A DNA stretch of 53,409 bases from a virus, in the IMG/VR virus record IMGVR_UViG_3300020477_000034, positions 1 to 53,409 of that record; one strand, 5' to 3'. Below are positions 31,937 through 39,515 of the stretch, one piece after another. The notes below the pieces were generated by a model. The model was given only the letters and a program-made list of their open reading frames with translations. It did not search any database and was not told where the DNA came from. The stretch's first letter is position 1. Each line of letters begins with the position of its first letter. A program made the position numbers and the translations under genes.

Positions 31937-32635
31937 ATGGGAAAAGTGAAACAAAAAATTAATAAAGAAGTCAGTAATGCAGTTGTGTCTGTTAAAAAAT
32001 GGACAAAGAGAATATTGGGCATAGGACTATTATTTGGTTCCATATATCTAGTGGGAACCTTTCATCCAAACAATTACATCTTACACAAATACGAAAAAGA
32101 ATTTGAAAACAAATACCTAGACAAATTAAAAGAACTAGATTTAAGAGAACCTGCTTTTGAATTTAATAATGATATGCAGTTTGTTAGGGCAGTCCATAAA
32201 TGTATTGACTATTTAAACTTCACAACACCATCGCATAATAGAGTACCATATGAAATGGTTACGGCACAGGCAGTTTTGGAAAGTGCTTGGGGTAATAGTA
32301 GATTTGCAGAAAAAGCAAACAACTTATTTGGCATAAGAGTATTTAAAACAACACAACCACATATGCTACCTGAAGGTATGGAGAAGTGGCCTGGTTGGGG
32401 AGTAAGAGTATTCGCTACGAAATGCGATAGTGTAAAAGAATATATTAGATTAATGAACGAGCATCCTGCTTATGAGAGATTTAGAAAGTTGAGAATAAAA
32501 CAACTTTCTTTATATGGCAAAATGGACCCAATTGAGTTGGTAAAAACACTTGATAAATTTTCCACTACACCTGATTATCCAGAACGAGTAATCAGAATTA
32601 TTAAAAAGATAAGAAAACTAGAGGAACAAATGTAA
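31937..32635 (+). CDS. Membrane-anchored glucosaminidase-type peptidoglycan hydrolase
   Basis: 232 residues. N-terminal membrane anchor (about 26-44, ILGIGLLFGSIYLVG), then a Bax/FlgJ-type glucosaminidase domain (about 75-225) with catalytic Glu in TAQAVLESAWG and the family motif NNLFGIRVF. Cleaves glycan strands, presumably as a signal-anchor endolysin. An in-frame TTG at 31925 exists, but the ATG at 31937 is preferred. The lack of a strong ribosome site suggests modest expression. Confidence 0.75.
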   Translation: MGKVKQKINKEVSNAVVSVKKWTKRILGIGLLFGSIYLVGTFHPNNYILHKYEKEFENKYLDKLKELDLREPAFEFNNDMQFVRAVHKCIDYLNFTTPSHNRVPYEMVTAQAVLESAWGNSRFAEKANNLFGIRVFKTTQPHMLPEGMEKWPGWGVRVFATKCDSVKEYIRLMNEHPAYERFRKLRIKQLSLYGKMDPIELVKTLDKFSTTPDYPERVIRIIKKIRKLEEQM

Positions 32636-32943
32636 TGAGACCAAATAATTGGGAAGATGAAAGTTATAATAACATTAAGGAAGATAATCGTCCTTATATG
32701 GATCCTTTTTTAAAGAAAATGATTGAACAAGCATTTTTGACCTTTGAAAGGATGAGACGAGGAGAACGCAAGGTATATTTCACAGGCAATTGGCAAAAAG
32801 ATGTGATGTCTTGTTTTCCAGGAAGACAATCTAATAAGATATTTAAAAAGATGAGACTATTTTTAGATAACAGAAATTACATATTCACACAAAAGAAATT
32901 AGAAAATGTGGAAGGATATGAATATATAGTTATCAGGAGATAA
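32635..32943 (+). CDS. Hypothetical protein
   Basis: 102 residues, basic, helical C-terminal half. Starts in the previous stop. Contains KVYFTGNWQKDVMSCFPGRQ. No family recognised. Confidence 0.5.
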   Translation: MRPNNWEDESYNNIKEDNRPYMDPFLKKMIEQAFLTFERMRRGERKVYFTGNWQKDVMSCFPGRQSNKIFKKMRLFLDNRNYIFTQKKLENVEGYEYIVIRR

Positions 32944-32944
32944 A

Positions 32945-33991
32945 ATGGGTATATTAGCATTTTTAGCGGCATTAAGTATTTCAGGCGTAGCTGCCTTTTA
33001 TAGTATTTTAGGTTTAGCTGCCATATTCGCTGGTGCAAAAGTACCTATTATAATAATGGGTGCAGTATTAGAAGTTGGTAAGTTAGTTACCGCTTCTTGG
33101 TTATATCAGAACTGGAGAAATCCATTACTGCCGAAGTCCATAAAATACTATTTGACAACCTCCGTAGTTGTGTTAGTATTTGTTACCTCAATGGGTATAT
33201 TTGGTTTCCTATCAAAGGCACATTTAGACCAAGTTAAACCTACCACAACAAATGAAACTAGAATTGTTTTAATTGATAAACAAATATTACAAGAAGAACG
33301 AGTAATAGTACGAGCAGAAAAGACTTTAGAAAGATTAGACAAAGCGTTAGATGTTTATATTGCAAAAGAATATGTAAGTAGAGGTCTAAAAGAGAGAAAG
33401 AAACAAAAAGAAGAACGAGAAGAACTTAATTTAGCAATCAACAATGCAATGGATAAGATTGATGAGTTGATGTTAAAGAAACAAGAATTTGAATTAGAGA
33501 CGAAGATGTTAGAGGCAGAAGTAGGACCTCTTAAATACATCGCAGAACTAATATATGGTGATAATGCCAAAGACTACTTTGATGAAGCAGTTAGAGCGGT
33601 TATAATAGTATTGATATTTGTATTTGACCCATTGGCAGTATTATTATTAATTGCTGCTAATATATCATTATCAGGTTGGAGTAAATTACGAAGTAAGAAG
33701 AAACAATATGATATTAAAAAGTTAGATTTACAGATTAAAAGAGAAAACGAGAAGATTAAAGAAGCAAAGAAACAGATAGGTAATTATAAAGAATTTTTTA
33801 AGAAACTAGCTAAAAAGAACTTAACCAATGAAGATTACGAGAAGTTTTTTCTTGCATTAGGAAATAAAGAATTAAGAGATATGGGTCTGGATCCAGATGA
33901 GATTCGTATAAAAATGGACCAAATACTTGATTGGAACGCAAGTGAACCAAAAGGTGTTGATAAAACACTAGTAAAGTCTAAAATTGAGTAG
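32945..33991 (+). CDS. Multi-span membrane protein with long coiled coil
   Basis: 348 residues. Three hydrophobic spans at about 5-25, 33-52 and 68-90, a long charged coiled coil (about 100-195), another hydrophobic segment (about 215-240) and a second coiled coil (about 250-300). I recognise this architecture from marine T4-like phages without assigned function. The promoter immediately after its stop shows it ends a transcription unit. Confidence 0.55.
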   Translation: MGILAFLAALSISGVAAFYSILGLAAIFAGAKVPIIIMGAVLEVGKLVTASWLYQNWRNPLLPKSIKYYLTTSVVVLVFVTSMGIFGFLSKAHLDQVKPTTTNETRIVLIDKQILQEERVIVRAEKTLERLDKALDVYIAKEYVSRGLKERKKQKEEREELNLAINNAMDKIDELMLKKQEFELETKMLEAEVGPLKYIAELIYGDNAKDYFDEAVRAVIIVLIFVFDPLAVLLLIAANISLSGWSKLRSKKKQYDIKKLDLQIKRENEKIKEAKKQIGNYKEFFKKLAKKNLTNEDYEKFFLALGNKELRDMGLDPDEIRIKMDQILDWNASEPKGVDKTLVKSKIE

Positions 33992-34020
33992 TTGACAACA
34001 ACAAGGAAATGGTGTATAAT
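33992..34020 (+). promoter_or_regulatory. Perfect sigma70 promoter (TTGACA-17-TATAAT), leaderless start
   Basis: TTGACA (33992-33997) begins one base after the previous stop codon; TATAAT at 34015-34020. Predicted transcription start about 34027, one base before the ATG at 34028. Confidence 0.85.
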
Positions 34021-34027
34021 GAAACTT

Positions 34028-34165
34028 ATGTATACTGATAAAAGAAAAAATGAATTGATTAAGAACGCTGAAACAATGATGAATAAAGCACAATCAAAAT
34101 GGGCAAAAATGTTTTGGACTGGAGTATGGAAACAATTGTCTATTAAATTTAATAGAGTTAATTAA
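34028..34165 (+). CDS. Small basic protein (45 aa), near-leaderless
   Basis: Basic and aromatic (KWAKMFWTGVWKQL), amphipathic helix. Its ATG falls at the promoter's expected start site, so no ribosome site precedes it. Ends one base into the next gene. Unknown. Confidence 0.45.
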   Translation: MYTDKRKNELIKNAETMMNKAQSKWAKMFWTGVWKQLSIKFNRVN

Positions 34166-34665
34166 TGAATATATTTTGTTTAGACGAAGACCCGATTAAA
34201 GCAGTACAAATGATGTGTGATAAACACATTGTTAAAATGATATTAGAATCTGCTCAACTTATGAGTACTGCTCATAGAGAACTAGATGGAGATAATGCTA
34301 ATGAGAATTTATATAAATCAACTCATAAAAATCATCCTAGTGCCAAGTGGGTAAGAGAATCATTATGGAATTATGTGTGGTTGTACAGACATTGGGTTGC
34401 TATGAACGATGAATATAAATTAAGATATAATAAAACAAAAAATCATATGTCGTTTGATAAACTTAATGATATTTTAAAAAACCCACCTAAAAATATACCT
34501 TTAGCTAAAATAGGTACACTACCAACACCTGCTATGCCTGATTATTGTAAGATAGATGGTGATGTAGTTGCTTCATATAGAAAATATTATATAAACGAAA
34601 AGAAAGATATTGCTACTTGGAAAATACCTAGTAGAAAACCAAAATGGTTTGAGGTAACACAATGA
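34165..34665 (+). CDS. Conserved phage protein (DKH...AQLMSTAHR family)
   Basis: 166 residues. Conserved features: CDKHIVKMILESAQLMSTAH, NHPSAKWVRESLWNY and a final WF. I know this family from many T4-like and other phages as a conserved hypothetical of unknown function. No sequence match to T4 DenV is seen, so pyrimidine-dimer glycosylase activity should not be assumed. Confidence 0.6.
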   Translation: MNIFCLDEDPIKAVQMMCDKHIVKMILESAQLMSTAHRELDGDNANENLYKSTHKNHPSAKWVRESLWNYVWLYRHWVAMNDEYKLRYNKTKNHMSFDKLNDILKNPPKNIPLAKIGTLPTPAMPDYCKIDGDVVASYRKYYINEKKDIATWKIPSRKPKWFEVTQ

Positions 34666-35135
34666 CAGATTTATTTTTAGACGCAGAAGAACAGAAACAA
34701 AAAGAAGTTGAAAAAGAGTTAAAGAATACTCATCCAATTGCTCAGGCACACGAAGCAAAAGATATTGCAACAGGAACAAGAATTAAAGTTGGAGATTTAT
34801 CACAAACTACCAAAGACTTTTTAACAGAAGTAAATAAAGAAAAAGAACAATTAGAAGCGTCTATGCAAGAATCATTTAGACAGCGTGATGAAAGAGTTGC
34901 TAGAGAAAAGAAAAGAGATATACAGAAGTTATTAGAAGAAAACAAGATAACAAATTTTAAAACACCAGAACAAGAAATGGCACAAAGATTAGAAGATGAT
35001 AAGTATAGAGAAGCAAAGAACCTTAAAACAGACTTATCAGGTATACCTTTCCAGATGACGCCAGAAGAAGAAGATAGAAACGCAGGAGTTGAACGAGACG
35101 AAAATGGCAATGTTAAGTCAGAAGAAACAAGATAG
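34662..35135 (+). CDS. Charged helical hypothetical protein
   Basis: 157 residues, Glu/Lys/Arg rich, largely helical. ATGA overlap with the previous gene. No motif. Confidence 0.5.
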   Translation: MTDLFLDAEEQKQKEVEKELKNTHPIAQAHEAKDIATGTRIKVGDLSQTTKDFLTEVNKEKEQLEASMQESFRQRDERVAREKKRDIQKLLEENKITNFKTPEQEMAQRLEDDKYREAKNLKTDLSGIPFQMTPEEEDRNAGVERDENGNVKSEETR

Positions 35136-35136
35136 T

Positions 35137-35310
35137 ATGGATATAGTTGACGGTTTGACATTGGGAATAGGTGGCACAATATTAACCATTTTAGGTTTTG
35201 GGATTGCGTTATTTTTAGGAACATACACAAAAGAAAAAAAAGAAAAACAAATAGAAGAAGATAAGGATAATCCAATAGTAAAATTTTGGAACGATTTTAG
35301 GAGTAAATAA
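35137..35310 (+). CDS. Single-span membrane protein
   Basis: 57 residues from the ATG just after the previous stop. Span about 7-30 (LTLGIGGTILTILGFGIALFLG), charged tail ending WNDFRSK. In-frame ATGs at 35104 and 35110 are possible alternatives. Unknown. Confidence 0.5.
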   Translation: MDIVDGLTLGIGGTILTILGFGIALFLGTYTKEKKEKQIEEDKDNPIVKFWNDFRSK

Positions 35311-35311
35311 T

Positions 35312-35698
35312 ATGATGATAGAAACACTAGTAAGTAAAACAATTGTTTTATTAAACAACATACAATTAGCACATTGGCAAACACATAGTTATGCTGAACA
35401 CGAAGCATTAGGAGAATTTCATAAAAAGTTATCTGACCTTAACGATAAATTAGTTGAAGCGTGGCAAGGTAACCAAAATAAAAGAGTACATATTGAAAGT
35501 GGACAACATACTTTACAAAATTATAAAAGTAAAGAACATACCACTTCAGAAATAGTACAATATCAACAGGATGTTTCACAAGCAACATATAACATAACAC
35601 AACAAAATGATTTGAATCAATTTGAAGATATAATTTCTGTGTTAGAAGATATGGCAGAAACTACTTCTCAAACATTATATCACTTGTCATTAAGGTAA
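35312..35698 (+). CDS. DUF5856 / Dps-like four-helix protein
   Basis: 128 residues. The first 50 (LLNNIQLAHWQTHSYAEHEA, then DLNDKLVEAWQG) resemble Dps/ferritin-like helices (HWxTxxYAEHxALG), the DUF5856 pattern. Might bind DNA or iron; the full Dps ferroxidase set is not obvious. Starts after one base of spacing. Confidence 0.6.
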   Translation: MMIETLVSKTIVLLNNIQLAHWQTHSYAEHEALGEFHKKLSDLNDKLVEAWQGNQNKRVHIESGQHTLQNYKSKEHTTSEIVQYQQDVSQATYNITQQNDLNQFEDIISVLEDMAETTSQTLYHLSLR

Positions 35699-35705
35699 AA
35701 ACACA

Positions 35706-36008
35706 ATGCCGACATATTCGTTTATAAACACCAAAACTAAAGAAGAATTTACAGATTTTATGAGTATGTCTGAAAAAGACAAGTATTTGAAGAAGAATAA
35801 ACACATTAAGCAGATATTGAAAGCAATAAATATAGTAAGTGGAACAGGAAGTACAAATATTAGAACTGATGGCGGATGGAAAGAAGTACAATCAAAAATC
35901 GCAGAAAGAAATCCTGGTACACCTTTCGCCGAGAGACACGGTAGAGCGTCAACTAAAGATATTAAAACAAGACAAGTATTAAAGAAACACGGAATACTAC
36001 CGAAGTAA
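35706..36008 (+). CDS. FmdB-like protein without zinc cysteines
   Basis: 100 residues. Begins MPTYSFINTKTKEEF, the pattern of FmdB-type zinc ribbons (MPTYxFxCxxC), but the Cys pairs are replaced by Asn/Lys. A basic C-terminal helix follows (STKDIKTRQVLKKHG). Known in T4-like phages as a conserved hypothetical. Confidence 0.55.
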   Translation: MPTYSFINTKTKEEFTDFMSMSEKDKYLKKNKHIKQILKAINIVSGTGSTNIRTDGGWKEVQSKIAERNPGTPFAERHGRASTKDIKTRQVLKKHGILPK

Positions 36009-36009
36009 T

Positions 36010-36231
36010 ATGATATACAGAATAATTTTTTTATGCGTTATTGGAACAATTGTTAGTAATTGTAGTGCTGGGTTTAATAACCTATTCACCGTTGGTGGCA
36101 TAAGTACAGCAGTTGTTAATAAAAACGCATATAGTATTGGTTATAATGCTGTGGACTTGGGTGTACAGATACAATCTGGTAAACCTATAAGGGTCCATAT
36201 CATAGACAATATTAAGGAGGAAGACAAGTAA
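36010..36231 (+). CDS. Small lipoprotein
   Basis: 73 residues. Signal peptide with Cys about 18 (IVSNCSAG; a weak lipobox SNC). Rest beta-rich and glycine containing. Start follows the previous stop by one base. Unknown. Confidence 0.5.
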   Translation: MIYRIIFLCVIGTIVSNCSAGFNNLFTVGGISTAVVNKNAYSIGYNAVDLGVQIQSGKPIRVHIIDNIKEEDK

Positions 36232-36638
36232 TGGCAAAAAACGATATGCCTGATTATATGAGAGGTTTTGACCTTAATGATGATTGGGGTTTTACTCCAG
36301 TCACCAATAAACCTGTTGAAGAAAAACCAGGTGTTGATGAAAAACAACTAGATTCAAAGTTTGAAGGTACTAACATAGAGTTAGCGAAAGTTAAATCAGA
36401 TGTTGGTTCTATTAAAACTATGATGAACGAGATAATGCAAATAGTTGCTGAAAAGGATACTATTACTAAAGAGATAACTACAGAAGAAACAAAAGAAAGA
36501 TTTAAAGAAATTGAAAAGATTATATTACCTTTCTTATACAATCTTTCCAAATCAGAAGAGCCATATATACATTGGCCAAATAGAGGACCTATAATCAAAG
36601 CACAAATTGATAAGATATTAAAACTAACAAGGGGGTAA
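36231..36638 (+). CDS. Conserved T4-like phage protein
   Basis: 135 residues. N terminus MPDYMRGFDLNDDWGF, central coiled coil (about 50-75) and C-terminal helical part (EPYIHWPNRGPIIKAQID) that I know from marine T4-like phages. Unknown function. AGGAGG ribosome site. Confidence 0.55.
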   Translation: MAKNDMPDYMRGFDLNDDWGFTPVTNKPVEEKPGVDEKQLDSKFEGTNIELAKVKSDVGSIKTMMNEIMQIVAEKDTITKEITTEETKERFKEIEKIILPFLYNLSKSEEPYIHWPNRGPIIKAQIDKILKLTRG

Positions 36639-36641
36639 TTT

Positions 36642-36806
36642 ATGTCGCTTAAAGCGAAACATAAGGAACTGAAAAAGGAAGTATTAATAGCTGAAGATGT
36701 AAGACAACAAAGACGAGGATATAATTCGTGGTTAAGATTAAGAGAACTTAAAAAAATGAAACTAAAAGCGAAGGATAAATTAAATGAAATTAAGCAAAAA
36801 CTTTAG
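36642..36806 (+). CDS. DUF465/YdcH-like small helical protein (54 aa)
   Basis: Pattern LKAKHKELKKEV...LKKMKLKAKDKLNEI matches the DUF465 pattern (two helices, Lys rich). Overlaps the next gene by 23 nt. Ribosome site GGGGG 8 nt upstream. Confidence 0.5.
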   Translation: MSLKAKHKELKKEVLIAEDVRQQRRGYNSWLRLRELKKMKLKAKDKLNEIKQKL

Positions 36807-37254
36807 TTTAAAGGAGTTAACCACTTCTCAAACGGCTGAAAGGAAAGGGATTAATAATAATCCCAATGATGACCAAATTACAGCATTGCAGAAATTAAGT
36901 GAAAATATTTTGCAACCTGTAAGGGACCATTATGCAAGTCCAGTCACCGTATCAAGTGGGTTCCGCTCCGAGGAACTTTGCGTAGCCATAGGAAGCTCCG
37001 TAAATTCACAGCACGCCAAAGGCCAAGCCGCCGATTTTGAAATTTTTGGTGTGCCGAATGCGGAATTGGCAAAATGGATTATGGAAAATTTAGACTATGA
37101 CCAATTGATATTGGAATACCATAAACCAGACGAACCAAATTCTGGATGGATTCATTGCTCTTATAAGAGTCCAACAGACAATAGAAAGAGTACATTAAGA
37201 GCATTTAGAGACGATAAAGGTAAAACTCAATATGTTGAGTATAACCCTAATTGA
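36784..37254 (+). CDS. Peptidase M15-type endolysin (D,D/L,D-peptidase)
   Basis: 156 residues, M15A family: SSGFRS, then zinc ligands His and Asp in SQHAKGQAADFE (about 77-88), Glu in LILEYH and His in GWIHCS. Cleaves peptidoglycan cross-bridges, acting as endolysin. Codon use in about 36950-37070 is clearly more GC-rich (TCCGCTCC, GCCAAAGGCCAAGCCGCC) than surrounding genes, a sign of recent acquisition. Confidence 0.85.
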   Translation: MKLSKNFSLKELTTSQTAERKGINNNPNDDQITALQKLSENILQPVRDHYASPVTVSSGFRSEELCVAIGSSVNSQHAKGQAADFEIFGVPNAELAKWIMENLDYDQLILEYHKPDEPNSGWIHCSYKSPTDNRKSTLRAFRDDKGKTQYVEYNPN

Positions 37255-37307
37255 ACGCTCGGTATCGTAAGTAAAGACGAGGTTAATGATATGCTTATGA
37301 ATAACAG

Positions 37308-37350
37308 GTCAAGCTAGGTGCTTGACATTGTGCTCGTGTGATGATATAAT
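37308..37350 (+). promoter_or_regulatory. Perfect sigma70 promoter overlapped by inverted repeat
   Basis: TTGACA (37322-37327), 17-nt spacer, TATAAT (37345-37350). A perfect inverted repeat GTCAAGC (37308-37314)/GCTTGAC (37320-37326) overlaps the -35 with a TAGGT loop and could be an operator. SD AAGGAG at 37361-37366. The 119-base gap 37255-37373 holds nothing else I can support. Confidence 0.8.
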
Positions 37351-37373
37351 GATTGAAATAAAGGAGTAATATA

Positions 37374-38060
37374 ATGGCTAAAGAATTTAAATTTGTTGAT
37401 GTGAATAAATCACTTCTGCCAACTACTAAAGGTCGGAACCAAGATGGTTTCAGATTTTACGAGATAGATGGCAAGAACTATCCATCAGTAACCTCAATCC
37501 TAAATATTAGAAAATCAGATGGTCTAAAGGCCTGGAGAGCTAATATTGGAGAAGATGTAGCGAACTTTGAAATGAGACGAGCTGCTAAAAGAGGTAAATC
37601 TACTCACACATTAGTTGAGAACTATTTAAAAGGCGAAACGCCTGGTGAGACTTCTGTATTACCATTAGGTCTGTTTAGACTTATGAAACCCTACCTAGAC
37701 AATATTGAGAATATACATTTGATTGAAGCGATAATGTATAGTACTAAATTGACGCTAGCAGGTCAAACTGATTGTATTGCTGACTATAGAGGTAAACTAT
37801 CAGTAATAGATTTCAAAACAGCAAACAAAGAAAAGATTGAAGATTGGGTTGATAACTATTTTCTTCAATGTACTGCCTATGCAGTTATGTATGAGGAGCT
37901 ATTCGGTAAACCGATAGAGCAAATAGTTGTCCTTATCGCTGGGGAAGATGGTTCAATGCAAGAGTGGATAAAAAATCCTAAAGATTATTACGAGGAATTA
38001 GACAAATCTATAAAAAGTTTTTATAAATATTACGAAGGCGTTATGGCCTTGCGTAAGTAA
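37374..38060 (+). CDS. PD-(D/E)XK exonuclease (RecB/MGME1-like)
   Basis: 228 residues with nuclease core: His in STHTLVE (motif I), GQTDCIAD (motif II Asp), VIDFKT (D-x-K), then Gln in YFLQCTAYAVMY. The set HxxxE, GxxD, DFKT, QxxxY identifies the RecB-like nuclease group. Likely processes DNA ends during recombination. Strong promoter and SD precede. Confidence 0.85.
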   Translation: MAKEFKFVDVNKSLLPTTKGRNQDGFRFYEIDGKNYPSVTSILNIRKSDGLKAWRANIGEDVANFEMRRAAKRGKSTHTLVENYLKGETPGETSVLPLGLFRLMKPYLDNIENIHLIEAIMYSTKLTLAGQTDCIADYRGKLSVIDFKTANKEKIEDWVDNYFLQCTAYAVMYEELFGKPIEQIVVLIAGEDGSMQEWIKNPKDYYEELDKSIKSFYKYYEGVMALRK

Positions 38061-38138
38061 AATAAAACAATAGAGCAGAAGTCAAATAATTATTAGTTAA
38101 CGAAGTGAGTTGTTTCTGTCTAATTAAGGAAAGATTAG

Positions 38139-38519
38139 ATGAACATATTTCACAATCCCATAGAGAAATGGATTATAGTTGTGTTAGTATCAATTATGGT
38201 ACTATTAGGATTTAAGTCAGTAAAAGCTGACCACAACGAAAGTATATTTTTTCAAACTACAGCACCGATATTATGTGCCTCTTATGACGATATGACAAAG
38301 TGGCTAGAACATAATGACTTTGAAATAGTAAGTGTTGGAATTGGAAGAAAAGGTGGGGTAGCAGATGGAGAACCTGTATATATGATACAAGGTTATAAGA
38401 AAAAGGACAAAGATGTCTTTGTTTCTAGTGTAGAAACTCCAGATGGAGTGGATAAGTGTTTAATGTATAACTTATTTGACTATAAAAGAGTAGAAGAACT
38501 TGAAAAAGGATTTAAATAA
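38139..38519 (+). CDS. Exported hypothetical protein
   Basis: 126 residues. Signal peptide (about 1-31, cleavage near VKAD). Mature domain of mixed alpha/beta with two Cys (CASYDD; DKCLMY). AAGGAA ribosome site. The 78-base gap before it (38061-38138) is non-coding without a convincing structure. Confidence 0.55.
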   Translation: MNIFHNPIEKWIIVVLVSIMVLLGFKSVKADHNESIFFQTTAPILCASYDDMTKWLEHNDFEIVSVGIGRKGGVADGEPVYMIQGYKKKDKDVFVSSVETPDGVDKCLMYNLFDYKRVEELEKGFK

Positions 38520-38526
38520 AGGAAAT

Positions 38527-38721
38527 ATGAAAACAATTGGATTGTTTTTGATTGCATTATTTTTTGTTAGTGCCTGTAGCATAAAAACTCCTAGTGTTAA
38601 ACTTGGAAAGAAATGTATGATTAAAGGTGATGAAGTGGTATATTCATATGTATGGATACACGATAAAAATTTACCATTACAAGCTAACAAAGAAACTTGC
38701 AAACAAATTGAAAAGAATTAG
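38527..38721 (+). CDS. Small lipoprotein
   Basis: 64 residues, lipobox VSAC (Cys about 17). The short mature part is Lys/Cys rich. ATG at 38527 after AAGGAAAT; an in-frame ATG at 38500 is inside the preceding gene. The tmRNA starts just after its stop. Confidence 0.55.
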   Translation: MKTIGLFLIALFFVSACSIKTPSVKLGKKCMIKGDEVVYSYVWIHDKNLPLQANKETCKQIEKN

Positions 38722-38724
38722 TCG

Positions 38725-38975
38725 TTGAAAGTGTTGTAATAACTGGAGAAGACTTGGGTGCAATTCCCAACACCTCCACCACTCACTTTAAACATATACC
38801 ATTGGTGTATGCTTATGGGGGGTGATACAGGTTCGATTCACAGATTAAAGAACATTGGAGATTAATAGTTGGAGAACTTAAAACTCATTTTTAACTGGCA
38901 ATAATACATTTGCCCTTGCTGCCTAGTTAATAGGCAACGGAGTTTGGTGGACACTTGGCAACAGAAGTCCACCTT
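38725..38975 (+). ncRNA. ssrA: tmRNA (ssrA), circularly permuted two-piece type
   Basis: Order is reversed relative to one-piece tmRNA. Acceptor piece: T arm TTGGG/CCCAA (38754-38770) and CACCTCC-ACCA (38771-38781). Removed linker: 38782-38817. Coding piece begins GGGGGTG (38818-38824), pairing with CACCTCC including the G3-U70 wobble that marks alanine tRNAs. Next GGTTCGA, then helix H2 (CAG, ATTA and AAC at 38841-38853 with GTT, TAAT and CTG at 38733-38745). Tag: GGC then codons for N-N-T-F-A-L-A-A and TAG (38897-38926). H5 is GCCTA/TAGGC (38921-38935), holding the stop. A 3' hairpin GGTGGAC/GTCCACC ends at 38973. Rescues stalled ribosomes and tags products ending ALAA for proteolysis. Exact ends are estimates. 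Confidence 0.93.
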
Positions 38976-39000
38976 TAAACACAAATAGGACAACACTAAA

Positions 39001-39261
39001 ATGTTAAAAGAAACTTTTTTTATGATAATCGCTATTCTAATTGCGTCTGGAGAACCAGATGAAATTAGACATCATCCAGGATATAAGTTTGAAACACTTA
39101 AAGAATGTACAGATTTCGTTACCTTAAATTATCCTTCATTATATACTGGATTGTTAATGACACTAGCACAGGAAGGTTCTAATAAGATGATAAATTCTAT
39201 TGCGTGTGGTGAATATGATATAGACCCTACCCAAATAAAGGCAGCTAAATTAAATAGATAG
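39001..39261 (+). CDS. Small secreted or membrane-anchored protein
   Basis: 86 residues. Weak N-terminal hydrophobic segment (FFMIIAILIASG), then a Cys-containing helical domain (ECTDF, IACGEY). AGGA ribosome site. Unknown. Confidence 0.5.
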   Translation: MLKETFFMIIAILIASGEPDEIRHHPGYKFETLKECTDFVTLNYPSLYTGLLMTLAQEGSNKMINSIACGEYDIDPTQIKAAKLNR

Positions 39262-39265
39262 GTGC

Positions 39266-39293
39266 TTGACTTTCCGTAGGAATGTGATATAGT
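39266..39293 (+). promoter_or_regulatory. sigma70-type promoter (TTGACT-16-TATAGT), leaderless start
   Basis: TTGACT (39266-39271), 16-nt spacer, TATAGT (39288-39293), preceded by GGTGC. Predicted start coincides with the ATG at 39300. Confidence 0.7.
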
Positions 39294-39299
39294 AGTACT

Positions 39300-39515
39300 A
39301 TGAACTCAAAACAATTTAGTTTAGAAATAGAAACTTACAAAAAAGAACACAAAGGTATCTCTTATATGGAGGCCATTGTTGGATATTGTGAGGAAAGAAA
39401 GATTGATACTGCTACCGTTGGACCTTTAATAAACAAAGCATTAAAAGAAAAGGTAGCGTTGGAGTGTCAGAAACTTAATTTATTACCAAAGACTAGTGGA
39501 GTATTGCCTTTATGA
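39300..39515 (+). CDS. 33: Late-transcription coactivator, T4 gp33-type
   Basis: 71 residues. ISYMEAIVGYCEERKID and INKALKEKVALECQKLNLL align with the core of T4 gp33 (SYLEATTAFLEENSIP; IEKIQSEAIDENLL). gp33 binds the RNA polymerase beta flap and joins it to sigma factor gp55 at TATAAATA late promoters. This fits the late boxes found elsewhere in the window. Shorter than T4 gp33 (112 residues), lacking the N-terminal part. Its mRNA appears leaderless. Confidence 0.75.
   Translation: MNSKQFSLEIETYKKEHKGISYMEAIVGYCEERKIDTATVGPLINKALKEKVALECQKLNLLPKTSGVLPL

Noticed and set aside
34165-34665. Pyrimidine-dimer glycosylase assignment
   Set aside because: No sequence match to T4 DenV is visible; only a conserved phage family of unknown role can be claimed.
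35089-35136. In-frame TTG extension of the small membrane protein
   Set aside because: Would overlap the previous gene and adds only charged residues; ATG at 35137 follows the stop directly.
38725-38825. Ordinary tRNA gene
   Set aside because: The T-arm and CCA are present but no anticodon arm follows; permuted tmRNA explains all parts.
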